A stretch of 64,000 nt of DNA from Loigolactobacillus backii (GTDB lineage Bacteria > Bacillota > Bacilli > Lactobacillales > Lactobacillaceae), in assembly GCF_003946275.1 (NCBI RefSeq), contig NZ_RHNQ01000004.1, positions 21,681-85,680 on the forward strand, in the 5' to 3' direction. Below are positions 1 to 9,588 of this stretch, one piece after another. Positions within the stretch are counted from its first letter, which is position 1, and the number at the start of each line of letters is the position of its first letter. Both the position numbers and the translations under genes were made by a program. The notes below the pieces were generated by a model. That model made no database searches. It was not told the origin of the DNA and saw only the letters and a program-made list of their open reading frames with translations.

Positions 1-1
1 T

Positions 2-136
2 TCCCTGGCCGTTAACGGTGGGAGTGCTTTGGCCAACACAATTCTGTCAGGTGTTTTAATTGTTCTATTAGCCAGAGCTTCGGCACGATTATTTTCACCA
101 CGAGATACCTTTAAAGCTTTTACAGGCACTAATTAA
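2..136 (+). CDS. C-terminal end of a polytopic membrane protein (5' part outside window)
   Basis: The frame starting at base 2 is open from the window edge to a TAA at 134-136 and encodes 44 residues. It holds one clear hydrophobic helix after an NGGSA motif, then a short polar tail. The GGSA-helix-tail layout resembles the end of SEDS proteins (FtsW/RodA/SpoVE), where a GGSS motif precedes the last membrane helix. That family call is a guess from very little sequence. A strong hairpin follows 50 bases downstream. The rest of the gene lies to the left of the window, so function cannot be settled here. Confidence 0.5.
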   Translation, partial: SLAVNGGSALANTILSGVLIVLLARASARLFSPRDTFKAFTGTN

Positions 137-186
137 CAGTTATCGTGGATTCTTTGTAATTATAAAATATTTGAAGACATAAAATT

Positions 187-226
187 AAGGGATTACAGCA
201 AACGCTAGTGTTTGCTGTAATCCCTT
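187..226. terminator. Bidirectional intrinsic terminator
   Basis: A perfect 17-bp inverted repeat (187-203 with 210-226) encloses a 6-nt loop and is followed by a T-rich tail on both sides. It separates the membrane-protein tail on the plus strand from the minus-strand DUF4044/corA genes. Confidence 0.85.
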
Positions 227-275
227 TAATGTACTGCATAAATTATGATTTTCAATCAGATAGCCTAAAAGCCAA

Positions 276-392
276 TTATAATAAGCCTAGTGAACCGACC
301 GCGCCAAGAACAACACCGCCAACGGTTGCAAAAAGCATGATCCAAATAATAACTTTCGTCAACTTTGTAAATGTACTGGTTTCCTTTTTCAT
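276..392 (-). CDS. DUF4044-family small membrane protein
   Basis: This is a 38-residue ORF, too short for most ORF filters. It starts with ATG at 392 behind a GAGGTGG Shine-Dalgarno and stops with TAA at 276. The product has a basic, polar N-terminus (MKKETSTFTK) and then one transmembrane helix ending in GAVGSLGLL. That architecture matches the DUF4044 family of roughly 40-residue single-pass proteins in lactobacilli. Function is unknown. It lies just downstream of corA on the same strand and ends before the terminator at 187-226, so it may be cotranscribed with corA. The family name is from memory of its sequence pattern. Confidence 0.75.
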   Translation of the reverse strand: MKKETSTFTKLTKVIIWIMLFATVGGVVLGAVGSLGLL

Positions 393-458
393 TTAGGTTC
401 CACCTCATAGCTTAATTTTACCAACAGTTTAACGTGTTTAACCTTAGAATGCAATGGA

Positions 459-1412
459 TTAAAAGAAATTTCGCTTTCGTAGCCAATAGCCCGATAGCCA
501 GCAAATAATCAAGGTGATAAGCATGATTAGGCTAAAGGCGTGGGCTAATGCGGCGCCAGGAAGTCTAACGTTCATCCCGTAAATACCCCCGATTATCGTT
601 GGAATTGTTAAGATGATTGTGATCGATGTTAAAACTTTCATAATAATATTGAGGTTATTGGAGACGACTGAGGATACCATATTATTGTATTCATCGAGAA
701 TGGATTTTTGCCGGAAAGTCATCGTTTGGGCCTGGTCGCTTTCAATCATAACGTCTTGGAGTAACGCTGAAAATGGATCACTTTCAAAATAGAATTCGGT
801 TGTTTGTAGTTCATTTAATAAATGTTGATTTCGTTTTAAGGCAATTTGAAATTGAATCAGACTTTTTTGCATGGCAGTTAGTTGATAAAGCTCATTGTTA
901 CCACTGGCAACTGATAAAGATTTCTCAAGGTGTGCCATTTCGCTGCCGATTTGTTCTAAGTAACTAACGTAACTATGACAAATATACCATAACAAATGTA
1001 ACGCAAAATTTTCGTGTTCATTAGTGTTAACGTGATGTTCCTTGCGAACAATAAAATCCTGAACAAATAGTGCCGGACGGTTAGTTACGGTAATTAGTGC
1101 TTGCGGTGTTAAAATGATCGCAAAAGGGTAGGTTGTTAGTTCGCGATAACCTAAGGGACTAATCGTTTCATGGGGAAAATGAAGTAAGATCAAGGCCGGC
1201 TTTTCATCGGTGGCTTGTTCGATACCCTCAGCACGTGGATTTTCACGGTCATCCAAAACGGCGGTTAAGTAGTCGCGGGGGACAGCAAAATGGTCAACTA
1301 GACTTTCAATCTCTGCAGGTGTTGGTGCCTCAACGTGTAGCCAGCAGTTTTTTTGTAAGGTGGTGGTTGGTCTTAGTGTACCATCAGTGGCTGTATAAAA
1401 ACGTTCAATCAT
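459..1412 (-). CDS. corA: CorA-family divalent cation (Mg2+/Co2+) transporter
   Basis: The 317-residue protein has a long cytoplasmic N-terminal alpha/beta domain and two C-terminal transmembrane helices. The CorA signature GMN lies at about residues 279-281, directly after the first helix (GGIYGMNVRLPG), and the protein ends with the usual basic tail (RKRNFF). CorA proteins form homopentamers that admit Mg2+ along its gradient. The ATG at 1412 has a GGAGGG Shine-Dalgarno 6-7 nt upstream. It is transcribed divergently from the DUF3397 gene. Length and motif are normal for the family; the exact ion is inferred. Confidence 0.9.
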   Translation of the reverse strand: MIERFYTATDGTLRPTTTLQKNCWLHVEAPTPAEIESLVDHFAVPRDYLTAVLDDRENPRAEGIEQATDEKPALILLHFPHETISPLGYRELTTYPFAIILTPQALITVTNRPALFVQDFIVRKEHHVNTNEHENFALHLLWYICHSYVSYLEQIGSEMAHLEKSLSVASGNNELYQLTAMQKSLIQFQIALKRNQHLLNELQTTEFYFESDPFSALLQDVMIESDQAQTMTFRQKSILDEYNNMVSSVVSNNLNIIMKVLTSITIILTIPTIIGGIYGMNVRLPGAALAHAFSLIMLITLIICWLSGYWLRKRNFF

Positions 1413-1466
1413 TGGTAACCCTCCTTGTTTCTTTTTACCATTATAACTAACTATTCAAGAAAAGAC

Positions 1467-1494
1467 TTTACGTTAAGAAAAACAACGGTAAAAT
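1467..1494 (+). promoter_or_regulatory. Predicted sigma-A promoter of the DUF3397 gene
   Basis: TTTACG (1467-1472), a 16-nt spacer and TAAAAT (1489-1494) lie just upstream of the DUF3397 start. Transcription would begin near 1501, leaving a very short leader. Confidence 0.4.
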
Positions 1495-1517
1495 TATAGC
1501 TAGAAAGTAGGTTGATG

Positions 1518-1853
1518 ATGGTAACAATAATTTTTCTTATTTTGCCGGAAGTTGTCTTGATTCTCGGTTTAGTTGTTCACCACTTATTACCACGGGTACG
1601 GATTAACCCGATTGATTTAATGACACCTTTCTTGTTAATTGCCTGTGACCGAGCGATTAAGCTACAGCTAAATTACACTGCCACTAGCTTAATTGTCATC
1701 TTGGTCATGTTAGTCGGTATCTTTGCAGCAATCTTTTTGGCCATTCAGCGTGGCGAAATTATTTACCGTACCTTTTTTAAACTTTGGTGGCGGTTGGTGT
1801 TCATTTTAGGCTTCATTGGTTATTTAGGCTGTCTATTGTTATTTTTAAGGTGA
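1518..1853 (+). CDS. DUF3397-family integral membrane protein
   Basis: This is a hydrophobic protein of about 111 residues with four predicted transmembrane helices and short loops, one holding the conserved-looking RINPIDL stretch. Three start codons occur in a row: TTG 1512, ATG 1515 and ATG 1518. ATG 1518 gives the best spacing from the GTAGG Shine-Dalgarno. DUF3397 proteins sit upstream of mraZ in lactobacilli, and this one precedes mraZ with a terminator between. Function is unknown; family assignment rests on size, topology and position. Confidence 0.75.
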   Translation: MVTIIFLILPEVVLILGLVVHHLLPRVRINPIDLMTPFLLIACDRAIKLQLNYTATSLIVILVMLVGIFAAIFLAIQRGEIIYRTFFKLWWRLVFILGFIGYLGCLLLFLR

Positions 1854-1862
1854 AGCGTGTTC

Positions 1863-1904
1863 AAATAGGATTCCCGCTGCTTTTAGCGGGGGTCCTATTT
1901 TTTT
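1863..1904 (+). terminator. Intrinsic terminator after the DUF3397 gene
   Basis: AAATAGGA (1863-1870) pairs with TCCTATTT (1893-1900), continued inward by CCCGCT/AGCGGG, and is followed by a T run to 1904. Confidence 0.85.
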
Positions 1905-2040
1905 AGGCGTTCGCTAATTACGGGGGCAATAATTAAGTTTGCTAATTATTACTTAAATTTATTTAAAAGGGGTTTTGGTTTAGCTAAAAATGCGGGTAAA
2001 ACCCTATTAACACTAGATTTAACAATTTTAGGTATGGGTA

Positions 2041-2066
2041 TGGTAGAAAGTGGGGGGATGTGGTAG
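2041..2066 (+). promoter_or_regulatory. Putative MraZ operator: three direct repeats
   Basis: TGGTAG (2041), TGGGGG (2051) and TGGTAG (2061) occur at exactly 10-nt intervals, 33-58 nt before the mraZ start. MraZ is known to bind TGGGN repeats separated by 5 nt upstream of its own operon, and this array has that spacing. Autoregulation of the dcw operon is inferred from the array. Confidence 0.7.
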
Positions 2067-2098
2067 ACTAAATTTGTGCACAAATAGAGGTGAAGGCA

Positions 2099-2530
2099 AT
2101 GTTCATGGGCGAATTTCACCATACGATTGATCAAAAGGGACGATTAATTATTCCGGCGAAATTTCGTGATGGTTTAGGGACAAATTTCATTCTTACACGT
2201 GGTATGGATGGTTGCCTATTTGGGTACCCAATGGATGAATGGCAGATTTTAGAAGGAAAATTAGGAAAGTTGCCATTAACTAAGAAAGATGCCCGTGCCT
2301 TTGTCCGTTTCCTCTATTCAGCAGCAACGGAATGTACACTTGATAAACAAGGCCGAATTAATATTCCGCAGGCGTTGACCAAGCACGCAGGTCTAACTAA
2401 AGCATGTGTTCTAATTGGTGTTTCTAACCGAATTGAAGTTTGGGATGAAGCCAAGTGGGAACAGTTTAGCGATGACGCCGAAGAGAATTTTGATGATATT
2501 GCCGAGAATTTATTGGATTTTGACTTTTAA
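2099..2530 (+). CDS. mraZ: Transcriptional regulator MraZ
   Basis: The 143-residue protein has two tandem SpoVT/AbrB-like half-domains, each with a D-x-x-G-R motif (DQKGR near residue 12 and DKQGR near residue 83). MraZ assembles into a ring and represses the dcw operon by binding TGGGN repeats. A GTG at 2090 would lengthen the ORF, but it overlaps the AGAGG Shine-Dalgarno (2086-2090). ATG 2099 has good spacing and gives the canonical MFMGEF start. It is the first gene of the cluster, 18 bp before rsmH, with three operator-like repeats upstream. Confidence 0.95.
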   Translation: MFMGEFHHTIDQKGRLIIPAKFRDGLGTNFILTRGMDGCLFGYPMDEWQILEGKLGKLPLTKKDARAFVRFLYSAATECTLDKQGRINIPQALTKHAGLTKACVLIGVSNRIEVWDEAKWEQFSDDAEENFDDIAENLLDFDF

Positions 2531-2548
2531 TTTTTAGGAGTAATTAGA

Positions 2549-3499
2549 ATGGCCTTTACGCACGAAACAGTTTTATTAAACGAAACGGTTGCTAGCCTGC
2601 AGCTTAAGCCCAATGGCGTTTACGTTGACGCAACATTAGGTGGCGGTGGACATAGTGAATTGATTCTTTCTAAGTTAGCTAAGAATGGTCATTTATTTGC
2701 TTTTGATCAGGATGAAGAGGCAATTACCAATGGAAAAAAGCGATTGGCGCCTTATGTTAATAGTGGTCAGGTAACTTTTATTAAGGATAATTTTCGTAAT
2801 TTAAGTCAGGCTTTGGCCCAACACCAAGTAAATCAGATTGATGGTATCATCTATGATTTAGGTGTTTCTTCACCACAGTTTGATGAGGCTGCGCGTGGGT
2901 TTAGCTATAAGCTAACGGCGCCGTTAGATATGCGGATGGATCAAAGTGCCGCTTTAACGGCCCGCGAGATTGTTAATGATTGGCCTTACGCCGACTTGGA
3001 ACGGATTCTTTATCGTTACGGTGAGGATAAGTTTGCTAAGCGAGTTGCACGAGCGATTGAGCGTGATCGAGCAGTGACACCAATTGAAACGACAACTCAG
3101 TTGGCAGAAACTGTGAAACACGCAATTCCAGCGGCTGCCCGGCGAAAGGGTGGTCATCCAGCCAAACGGACATTTCAGGCAATTCGAATTGCCGTTAATG
3201 ATGAGCTGGGTGCCGCTGAAGAATCACTTGAAGCGGCAATTAAGCTATTAAACGTTAATGGTCGAATTGCGGTTATTACGTTCCAATCGTTAGAGGATCG
3301 TTTGGTCAGGACCATTTTTCGTGATCACGCGCGGACACCAGAAATTCCTCGTGGGTTGCCAATTATGGGTGCCGGGGAACAGGCTGAGCTTAAAATCATT
3401 ACCAAAAAGCCCATCTTACCGACGGCTACGGAAATAGAAAAGAATCGGCGTTCAAGAAGTGCACAGTTGCGTGTAGCAGAAAAACAAGTACAAAAATAA
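2549..3499 (+). CDS. rsmH: 16S rRNA m4C1402 methyltransferase RsmH
   Basis: The 316-residue SAM-dependent enzyme N4-methylates C1402 in the 16S rRNA decoding centre. The SAM-binding loop [11 protein letters not shown] is at about residues 27-37. The family block [20 protein letters not shown] and the [10 protein letters not shown] motif lie in the C-terminal half. Length is typical (about 310-316). TTTTTAGGAG precedes the ATG. It is the second gene of the dcw operon, its conserved place between mraZ and ftsL. Confidence 0.96.
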   Translation: MAFTHETVLLNETVASLQLKPNGVYVDATLGGGGHSELILSKLAKNGHLFAFDQDEEAITNGKKRLAPYVNSGQVTFIKDNFRNLSQALAQHQVNQIDGIIYDLGVSSPQFDEAARGFSYKLTAPLDMRMDQSAALTAREIVNDWPYADLERILYRYGEDKFAKRVARAIERDRAVTPIETTTQLAETVKHAIPAAARRKGGHPAKRTFQAIRIAVNDELGAAEESLEAAIKLLNVNGRIAVITFQSLEDRLVRTIFRDHARTPEIPRGLPIMGAGEQAELKIITKKPILPTATEIEKNRRSRSAQLRVAEKQVQK

Positions 3500-3522
3500 A
3501 CGAATTTGAATCAAGGATGTGG

Positions 3523-3927
3523 ATGAGTATGGCAGATGAAAGTGCAGCAAGAGATTTCTCTTCATTAGCGGACCCGGTAGCCCCAAGTGTGACCCAACCA
3601 GATATACATATACAAGAAACACCACAGGTACAGCCAGTTGCAACGCCAGCGAGTCACGTCGCCATTTCCGCTTTTGAGCGGACTTTGATGGTTACGTTAG
3701 GCATTGTCTTGGTATCGCTTTGTACGATGATTGTTTCTAGTAAAATTGCGGTGTCTTCAGCACAACAACACCTGCAAGATATTGGTCAGTCGGTTACGGC
3801 ACTCCAATTACAAAATACGAATTATAAGCAAGAAATTAATGAGTTGATGCAGTCTAATCATTTAAACGATGTCGCTGCACGTGATGGTTTGTCCTTAAAT
3901 GAAGCAAATATAAGGAATGTTAAATAG
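3523..3927 (+). CDS. ftsL: Cell division protein FtsL
   Basis: This is a bitopic membrane protein of about 134 residues with a polar, acidic cytoplasmic N-terminus, one transmembrane helix around residues 45-70, and an extracytoplasmic coiled-coil segment. FtsL joins DivIB and DivIC in the septal complex that activates FtsW and the division PBP. Three in-frame ATGs exist at 3517, 3523 and 3529. The AAGG at 3513-3516 touches the first and is 6 nt from the second, so 3523 is preferred. The stop codon directly abuts the start of the PBP gene. FtsL sequences are poorly conserved; the call rests largely on topology and position. Confidence 0.88.
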   Translation: MSMADESAARDFSSLADPVAPSVTQPDIHIQETPQVQPVATPASHVAISAFERTLMVTLGIVLVSLCTMIVSSKIAVSSAQQHLQDIGQSVTALQLQNTNYKQEINELMQSNHLNDVAARDGLSLNEANIRNVK

Positions 3928-6099
3928 ATGAAGTCTTCCAAAAATAAACGATTGATAAATAAAAGGAATCCACGCCGCAACCGCCAAATCATTGGTGGTG
4001 CGTTTCTTTTCGCCGTGGTAGCCATCTTCCTTTTATTTATCTTTCGTTTTTCTTATATCGTAGCAAGCGGCAAAATTGATGACCAGAATTTAACTAAAAA
4101 GGCTGAAGCTCTTTACCAAGATGACAGTGTCCTCAAGGCAAATCGCGGGACTATTTTTGATGCCATGGGAAACCCGATTGCGGAGGATTCAACCTCTTAT
4201 TCGATCTATGCCGTTATTGATCACCGGTATACGGGGTCAAATGATAAGAAGTTGTATGTAACCGATAAGAATAAAGTAGCAACTGTTTTAAGCCAGTACT
4301 TACCCATGAGTAAAAAAGATATTTTAAAAACTTTGAATCCACAAAATAAAAAAACGTTCCAAGTGGAGTTTGGGACTGCTGGTCAGGGGTTATCCTTGGC
4401 CATTAAGCAAGAAATTGAAAATCATAACTTGCGGGGCGTTTATTTTACCGAAACACCGGCACGTCTATACCCTAATGGCACCTTTGCGTCGCACCAAATT
4501 GGATTGGCCCAGCAAAGTACAACCAGTAAGGCGGGGACTAGTACGACCGCCTTAACTGGTGTAATGGGGATCGAAAAAAGTTATAATAAAATTCTTAGTG
4601 GTACAAATGGGGTTAAACAAGTTAAGAAGGATTCTTATGGCTACCAGCTGCCTAATACAAAAGTTAAACAAAAGGCCGCCAAGAATGGTAGTGACGTCTA
4701 TTTAACAATTGATTCACGTTTGCAATCATATTTGGAAACACTATTGACTAAAGCACAAACTAAATATGATGCTAAGGGTTTTAACGCCATTTTAATGAAT
4801 CCCAAAACTGGTCAGATTTTGGCTGCTTCCCAACGACCAACGTTTAATCCACAAACGGGTGCTAGTCTGGGAAGTTTTTGGCGGGATACGCTTACTGAGG
4901 ATGCCTACGAACCTGGCTCAGTTATGAAGGTCTTTACACTGGCGTCGATTATTGATGCCGGTAAATATCCACCTAATTCGTACTATACTTCTGGTCAAGT
5001 ACAAGTCGGTGGTAGTACCATCCATGATTGGAACACAACTGGTTGGGGATCAATCCCTTACGCCCAGGCATTTCCACGTTCTAGTAACGTTGGCTTTGTT
5101 CATCTAGAACAAATTCTTGGAGAAAAAGAGTGGTTGGAGTACATTAAGAAATTTAAGTTCTTACAATCAACTAATTCTGGCTTGTCCGGTGAATCTTCAG
5201 GCAGTATTCAATTTAAGAGTGCCTCTGATCAAGCAATCACATCATTTGGTCAAGGAATTAATGTAACGGCGATGCAAATGATGCAAGGTTATTCGGCAAT
5301 TGCTAATGATGGTAAAGAAATGAAACCACAGATAATCGACAAGGTTGTTAATCCGACGACCGGTAAAACGACGAAGTATAAGCCAGTAACGGTTGGTCAT
5401 CCAGTTAAAAAGAGTACCACAAAGCAAGTTTTAAAGGATATGCAGGATGTTGTTTATAAGAATTATGGGACGGGTGCAGTTTATAAAATTCCTGGTTACC
5501 GAATCGCGGCAAAAACTGGGACCGCTCAAATTAGTACGGCCAATGGTGGTGGCTACTTAACGGGAGATAATAACTACATTTTTTCCGTTGTTGGTATGGC
5601 GCCGGCAAAAAATCCGCAATATGTCCTTTACATTACGATGAAACAGCCGCAAAATATGACAGAGTCACCTGAAAAAATTCTATCGGAAATCTTTAATCCA
5701 ATGATGAAACGAGCATTGGAATATAATCAAGGCAAGACAACTAAAACGGATCAGGCGACAATGCCAAAAATTAGTGGGGAAGCCGTAAACGATAGTGTGT
5801 CTACTTTGACCAAGGCGCAATTAAAACCGGTTCAGATTGGTACCGGGAATACGGTTGTTCAACAATTACCACAAGCAGGTGAAAAGGTTCTGAGCAATCA
5901 GCATGTTTTTGTTATGACTAATGGTGCTATGACAATGCCAGACATGACCGGCTGGTCTAAGAGTGATGTTCTAAAATTTGCGGAAATTACGGGTAAATCG
6001 GTAAAAATCAGTGGAACAGGCTACGTTACAAAGCAAGATCTAGCCGCAAAAAGTCTACTAGATTCAACCAAGGAAATTACAGTTACACTACAACCATGA
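3928..6099 (+). CDS. pbpB: Division-specific class B penicillin-binding protein with PASTA domains (PBP2x/PBP2b type)
   Basis: The 723-residue septal peptidoglycan transpeptidase has an N-terminal basic stretch and a membrane anchor at about 20-45, a dimerisation domain (RGTIFDAMGN), then the transpeptidase domain. All three active-site motifs are intact: S331-V-M-K334, S385-S-N387 and K529-T-G531. Two PASTA domains fill residues ~608-723. It crosslinks septal peptidoglycan as partner of FtsW. Start and ftsL stop are adjacent with no gap, suggesting coupled translation. The symbol is by analogy; the family is also called pbp2X or ftsI. Confidence 0.95.
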   Translation: MKSSKNKRLINKRNPRRNRQIIGGAFLFAVVAIFLLFIFRFSYIVASGKIDDQNLTKKAEALYQDDSVLKANRGTIFDAMGNPIAEDSTSYSIYAVIDHRYTGSNDKKLYVTDKNKVATVLSQYLPMSKKDILKTLNPQNKKTFQVEFGTAGQGLSLAIKQEIENHNLRGVYFTETPARLYPNGTFASHQIGLAQQSTTSKAGTSTTALTGVMGIEKSYNKILSGTNGVKQVKKDSYGYQLPNTKVKQKAAKNGSDVYLTIDSRLQSYLETLLTKAQTKYDAKGFNAILMNPKTGQILAASQRPTFNPQTGASLGSFWRDTLTEDAYEPGSVMKVFTLASIIDAGKYPPNSYYTSGQVQVGGSTIHDWNTTGWGSIPYAQAFPRSSNVGFVHLEQILGEKEWLEYIKKFKFLQSTNSGLSGESSGSIQFKSASDQAITSFGQGINVTAMQMMQGYSAIANDGKEMKPQIIDKVVNPTTGKTTKYKPVTVGHPVKKSTTKQVLKDMQDVVYKNYGTGAVYKIPGYRIAAKTGTAQISTANGGGYLTGDNNYIFSVVGMAPAKNPQYVLYITMKQPQNMTESPEKILSEIFNPMMKRALEYNQGKTTKTDQATMPKISGEAVNDSVSTLTKAQLKPVQIGTGNTVVQQLPQAGEKVLSNQHVFVMTNGAMTMPDMTGWSKSDVLKFAEITGKSVKISGTGYVTKQDLAAKSLLDSTKEITVTLQP

Positions 6100-6122
6100 T
6101 AAATTAGGGAGTTTTAAAACGT

Positions 6123-7088
6123 ATGCAATTTACAAAGATGTTAATACCAGTTGTTAGTAGTTTTGCGTTAACTTTCATTGTAATGCCGTTATTTATTGGC
6201 TATTTTAGAATGAAAAAAGAAGGGCAAGTTATTCGAGAAGAGGGCCCTTCTTGGCACGAAAAAAAATCAGGGACACCAACTATGGGTGGCCTTGTTTTCT
6301 TAATTGCAAGTGTTATTTCAACTATTTGGGTTAGTTTATGGCAGCATCAAATGACCCTGAGTAGCTGGATTACCTTGTTTATTCTTGTTTTATATGGCGG
6401 TCTGGGCTTTATGGATGATTCAATTAAGCTATTTGAAAAGCGTAATCTAGGGTTGCGTGCTTGGCAAAAGCTATTGGGTCAGATTATTGGTGGCGTTATT
6501 TTTCTTATTGTCTACGTTCACGAAGGTTTTCCACTCGCAATAAATGTTCCTGGCCTTGGATCATTGCACTTAGGCGTTTTATACTTATTCTTCGTCTTAT
6601 TCTGGTTGGTTGGGTTTTCGAACGCGGTTAATTTAACTGATGGTCTAGATGGCCTAGTGGCTGGTACAGCGGCGATTGCCTTTGCAACTTACGCAATTAT
6701 TGCACAGCATGAAGGCCGGACGGATATCTTGATTTTCTGCTTAACAATTTTAGGTGGTCTAATTGCGTTTTTCTGGTTTAATCATAAGCCGGCCAAGATA
6801 TTTATGGGGGATGTTGGCTCACTAGCATTGGGTGGTGCACTTGCTGCTGTATCAATCTTACTGCACCGTGAACTGTCCTTGCTTCTTATTGGTCTGATCT
6901 TTGTGATTGAAACGGCAAGCGTGATGATTCAGGTCTCCGTCTTTCATTTAACGGGTAAGCGCGTCTTTAAAATGACGCCCATTCATCATCATTTTGAAAT
7001 GCTAGGTTGGTCAGAATGGCGTGTTGTTTTGACGTTCTGGGCTTTTAGTCTAGTTTGTTCAATTATATACTTAAGTTTGTTCTTATAA
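6123..7088 (+). CDS. mraY: Phospho-N-acetylmuramoyl-pentapeptide transferase MraY
   Basis: The 321-residue, roughly ten-helix membrane enzyme transfers phospho-MurNAc-pentapeptide from UDP to undecaprenyl phosphate, giving lipid I. Family signatures are present: PTMGGLVFL near residue 53, the catalytic region NLTDGLDG at 170-177 with its aspartates, and the HHH motif at 288-290 ([11 protein letters not shown]). Length is typical. It lies 23 bp after the PBP gene and before murD. Confidence 0.97.
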   Translation: MQFTKMLIPVVSSFALTFIVMPLFIGYFRMKKEGQVIREEGPSWHEKKSGTPTMGGLVFLIASVISTIWVSLWQHQMTLSSWITLFILVLYGGLGFMDDSIKLFEKRNLGLRAWQKLLGQIIGGVIFLIVYVHEGFPLAINVPGLGSLHLGVLYLFFVLFWLVGFSNAVNLTDGLDGLVAGTAAIAFATYAIIAQHEGRTDILIFCLTILGGLIAFFWFNHKPAKIFMGDVGSLALGGALAAVSILLHRELSLLLIGLIFVIETASVMIQVSVFHLTGKRVFKMTPIHHHFEMLGWSEWRVVLTFWAFSLVCSIIYLSLFL

Positions 7089-7114
7089 TTAAAATGTAAA
7101 AGGGAGTCTTAATT

Positions 7115-8494
7115 TTGAAACGTGTAACGGACTATAAAAATAAAAAAGTCCTTGTCTTAGGATTGGCCAAAAGTGGGGTTAATGCAGCACGCTTGTTAGC
7201 TAAACTAGGCGCGTTAGTCACCGTTAATGATAAAAAAAAGTTTGATGATAATCCTGACGCCCAATCCTTATTAGCAGAAGGAATTCGGGTTATTACGGGG
7301 AGTCACCCATTAGCCTTATTAGATGAAGACTTCGTACTGATGGTAAAAAATCCTGGTATTCCGTACACTAACCCGTTAGTCGCTGGTGCCATTAAAAAGA
7401 ATATTCCGATTATTACTGAACCTGAACTTGCCTATGAGGTTTCCGAGGCGCCATTAATTGGTGTTACGGGGACAAATGGTAAAACAACAACAACGACAAT
7501 GATTTCATTGATGCTGAATTACGGCCGCCAAAAGGGACAAGCCTATGTTGCTGGTAATATTGGTGTTCCAGCAAGTGCGGTTGCACAAAAAGTAACGCCA
7601 GATGATGTGATGGTGACCGAGCTTTCAAGCTTTATGTTGATGGGAATTACTAAATTACGCCCGCAGATTGCTGTTTTGACTAATATTTATACTGCCCACA
7701 TTGATTACCACGGTAGCCGTGCTAACTACGTCAAAGCAAAAATGCGAATTGTAATGAACCAAACTGCCGCCGACTTCTTTGTTGTCAATTGGGATAACCC
7801 CGAGTGGCGAGAATTAAGCAAACAAACAAAGGCACAAGTAGTACCGTTTTCACGTCAGGATCTTAGTGAAGATGGTGCCTATGAAAAAGACGGGGTTCTT
7901 TATTTTCGTGGCGAAGCAATTCTAAAGGCTAGTGAAATCAAGGTCCCTGGTGAACACAATGTTGAAAACGCACTGGCGTCTTTGGCAGTTGCTAAGTTGA
8001 TGGGTCAAAGTAATGAGGCAATCGCTGAAGTTTTACGAACCTTTAGTGGTGTTAAGCATCGCTTACAATTTTTAACTGAATGGCAGGGTCGTCGTTTCTA
8101 TAATGATTCTAAGGCAACTGACATTGAGGCAACTCAAATGGCCTTAAATGGTTTTAAGCAGCCCGTTGTGTTATTGGCCGGCGGACTTGACCGTGGTTTT
8201 AGTTTTGATCGACTAGTTCCGGAACTCAAAGAGCACGTTAAGGCAATGGTTCTTTTTGGCGAAACCGCGGAGTTGTTGAAAACTGCTGGTGAGCAGGCGG
8301 GGATTAAAAACATTAAGTTAGTTCACGATGTTGAAACTGCATTGCCAGTTGCTTACGCGCAGAGTCAACCTGGTGATATCGTATTGCTTTCTCCAGCTAA
8401 TGCTAGTTGGGATCAATACCCTAACTTTGAGGTGCGTGGACAACTATTTATAGATGGTGTGACCAAATTGATTAAAGAAAATGGAGGACACTAA
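7115..8494 (+). CDS. murD: UDP-N-acetylmuramoylalanine--D-glutamate ligase MurD
   Basis: The 459-residue cytoplasmic ligase adds D-glutamate to UDP-MurNAc-L-Ala with ATP hydrolysis. The order is an N-terminal Rossmann-like UDP-binding domain, the central ATPase domain with P-loop G119-TNGKT-T124, and a C-terminal domain with the YNDSKATD motif that begins within ~330-340. It starts with TTG at 7115, 7 nt after an AGGGAG Shine-Dalgarno. Its last codons carry the Shine-Dalgarno of murG, so the two are closely coupled. Confidence 0.97.
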   Translation: MKRVTDYKNKKVLVLGLAKSGVNAARLLAKLGALVTVNDKKKFDDNPDAQSLLAEGIRVITGSHPLALLDEDFVLMVKNPGIPYTNPLVAGAIKKNIPIITEPELAYEVSEAPLIGVTGTNGKTTTTTMISLMLNYGRQKGQAYVAGNIGVPASAVAQKVTPDDVMVTELSSFMLMGITKLRPQIAVLTNIYTAHIDYHGSRANYVKAKMRIVMNQTAADFFVVNWDNPEWRELSKQTKAQVVPFSRQDLSEDGAYEKDGVLYFRGEAILKASEIKVPGEHNVENALASLAVAKLMGQSNEAIAEVLRTFSGVKHRLQFLTEWQGRRFYNDSKATDIEATQMALNGFKQPVVLLAGGLDRGFSFDRLVPELKEHVKAMVLFGETAELLKTAGEQAGIKNIKLVHDVETALPVAYAQSQPGDIVLLSPANASWDQYPNFEVRGQLFIDGVTKLIKENGGH

Positions 8495-8495
8495 G

Positions 8496-9581
8496 ATGCG
8501 AGTTATTTTCTCCGGTGGCGGCACAGGCGGCCACATCTATCCTGCCCTAGCCGTCATTGAGCGAATGAAAGAACGTCATTTAATTGATGAATTATTATAC
8601 GTTGGTACAAAAAAAGGCTTAGAGAGTAAAATTGTACCTCAAAAAGGAATTCCCTTTACGGCAATTGAATTACAAGGCTTTAAGCGTTCGTTGTCACTAG
8701 ATAACATTAAAACAATCACCTTATTTTTAAAGAGCGTTCGGACGGCCAAAAAGCTGATTCGCCAGTTTAAGCCTGATGTTGTTGTTGGCACAGGCGGCTA
8801 CGTTTCAAGTGCCGTATTATATGCGGCGGCGCGGTTACATATTCCGACGGTTATTAACGAGCAAAATAGTGTTGCTGGTATTACCAATCGTTTTTTAGGT
8901 CACTTTGTTGATAAAGTATCAATTTCATTCCAAGCGGTTGCTGATCAGTTCCCGGCCACCAAGATTGTATTGACGGGTAATCCGCGGGGACAACAAGTTG
9001 CTGGCATTAAGCCTAATGATCGTTTGAAAGATTTTGGTTTACAACAAGCACCAACGTTGCTGATTTTTGGTGGTAGTCGTGGTGCCGAGCGAATCAACCA
9101 GGCATTTTTAAGTGCGTTACCACAATTGAATGAAAAAAAATATCAAGTGCTGTTTGTTTCTGGACAAGTACATTTTGCCAAAATTCAGGCGAGTTTGAAG
9201 GGTAAGCAGGTCAATTCAAATATTGCAATTGTCCCTTACATTGATGATATGCCCACTATTTTGCCTGATGTAGCGGTAATACTTGGTCGGGCAGGGGCAA
9301 CTTCACTGGCCGAAATTACGGCACTTGGTATTCCTTCGATTTTAGTTCCAAGTCCTTACGTGACAAATGATCACCAGACTAAAAATGCTCAAAGTCTAGT
9401 TGACAAAAACGCAGCACGTCTGGTGACTGAAGAACAATTAACGGGGGAAACATTAGTGACGGTTAGTGATGATTTAATGCAAAATGAAGCTAAACGTCAA
9501 GAAATGGGACAGAATGCTAAAGCGATTGGTGTACCAGATGCGGCCGATCGTTTTATTAAGGTTATGCAAGATCTAATTTAA
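8496..9581 (+). CDS. murG: UDP-GlcNAc:lipid I N-acetylglucosaminyltransferase MurG
   Basis: This is a 361-residue peripheral membrane glycosyltransferase (GT-B fold) that converts lipid I to lipid II. The glycine-rich loop GGGTGGH is at residues 7-13, a second [10 protein letters not shown] loop begins the C-terminal domain, and the donor-site region [11 protein letters not shown] follows. A longer reading from 8481 overlaps murD, but GGAGG at 8483-8487 points to ATG 8496 and the standard [12 protein letters not shown] start. Confidence 0.97.
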   Translation: MRVIFSGGGTGGHIYPALAVIERMKERHLIDELLYVGTKKGLESKIVPQKGIPFTAIELQGFKRSLSLDNIKTITLFLKSVRTAKKLIRQFKPDVVVGTGGYVSSAVLYAAARLHIPTVINEQNSVAGITNRFLGHFVDKVSISFQAVADQFPATKIVLTGNPRGQQVAGIKPNDRLKDFGLQQAPTLLIFGGSRGAERINQAFLSALPQLNEKKYQVLFVSGQVHFAKIQASLKGKQVNSNIAIVPYIDDMPTILPDVAVILGRAGATSLAEITALGIPSILVPSPYVTNDHQTKNAQSLVDKNAARLVTEEQLTGETLVTVSDDLMQNEAKRQEMGQNAKAIGVPDAADRFIKVMQDLI

Positions 9582-9588
9582 GGATGTG

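Noticed and set aside
208..396. Plus-strand 62-codon frame opposite the DUF4044 gene.
   Set aside because: It starts inside a terminator stem, lacks a Shine-Dalgarno and overlaps a better-supported minus-strand gene.
1949..2134. Minus-strand 61-codon frame over the mraZ promoter region.
   Set aside because: No ribosome binding site, low-quality sequence, and it covers the MraZ repeats and mraZ start.
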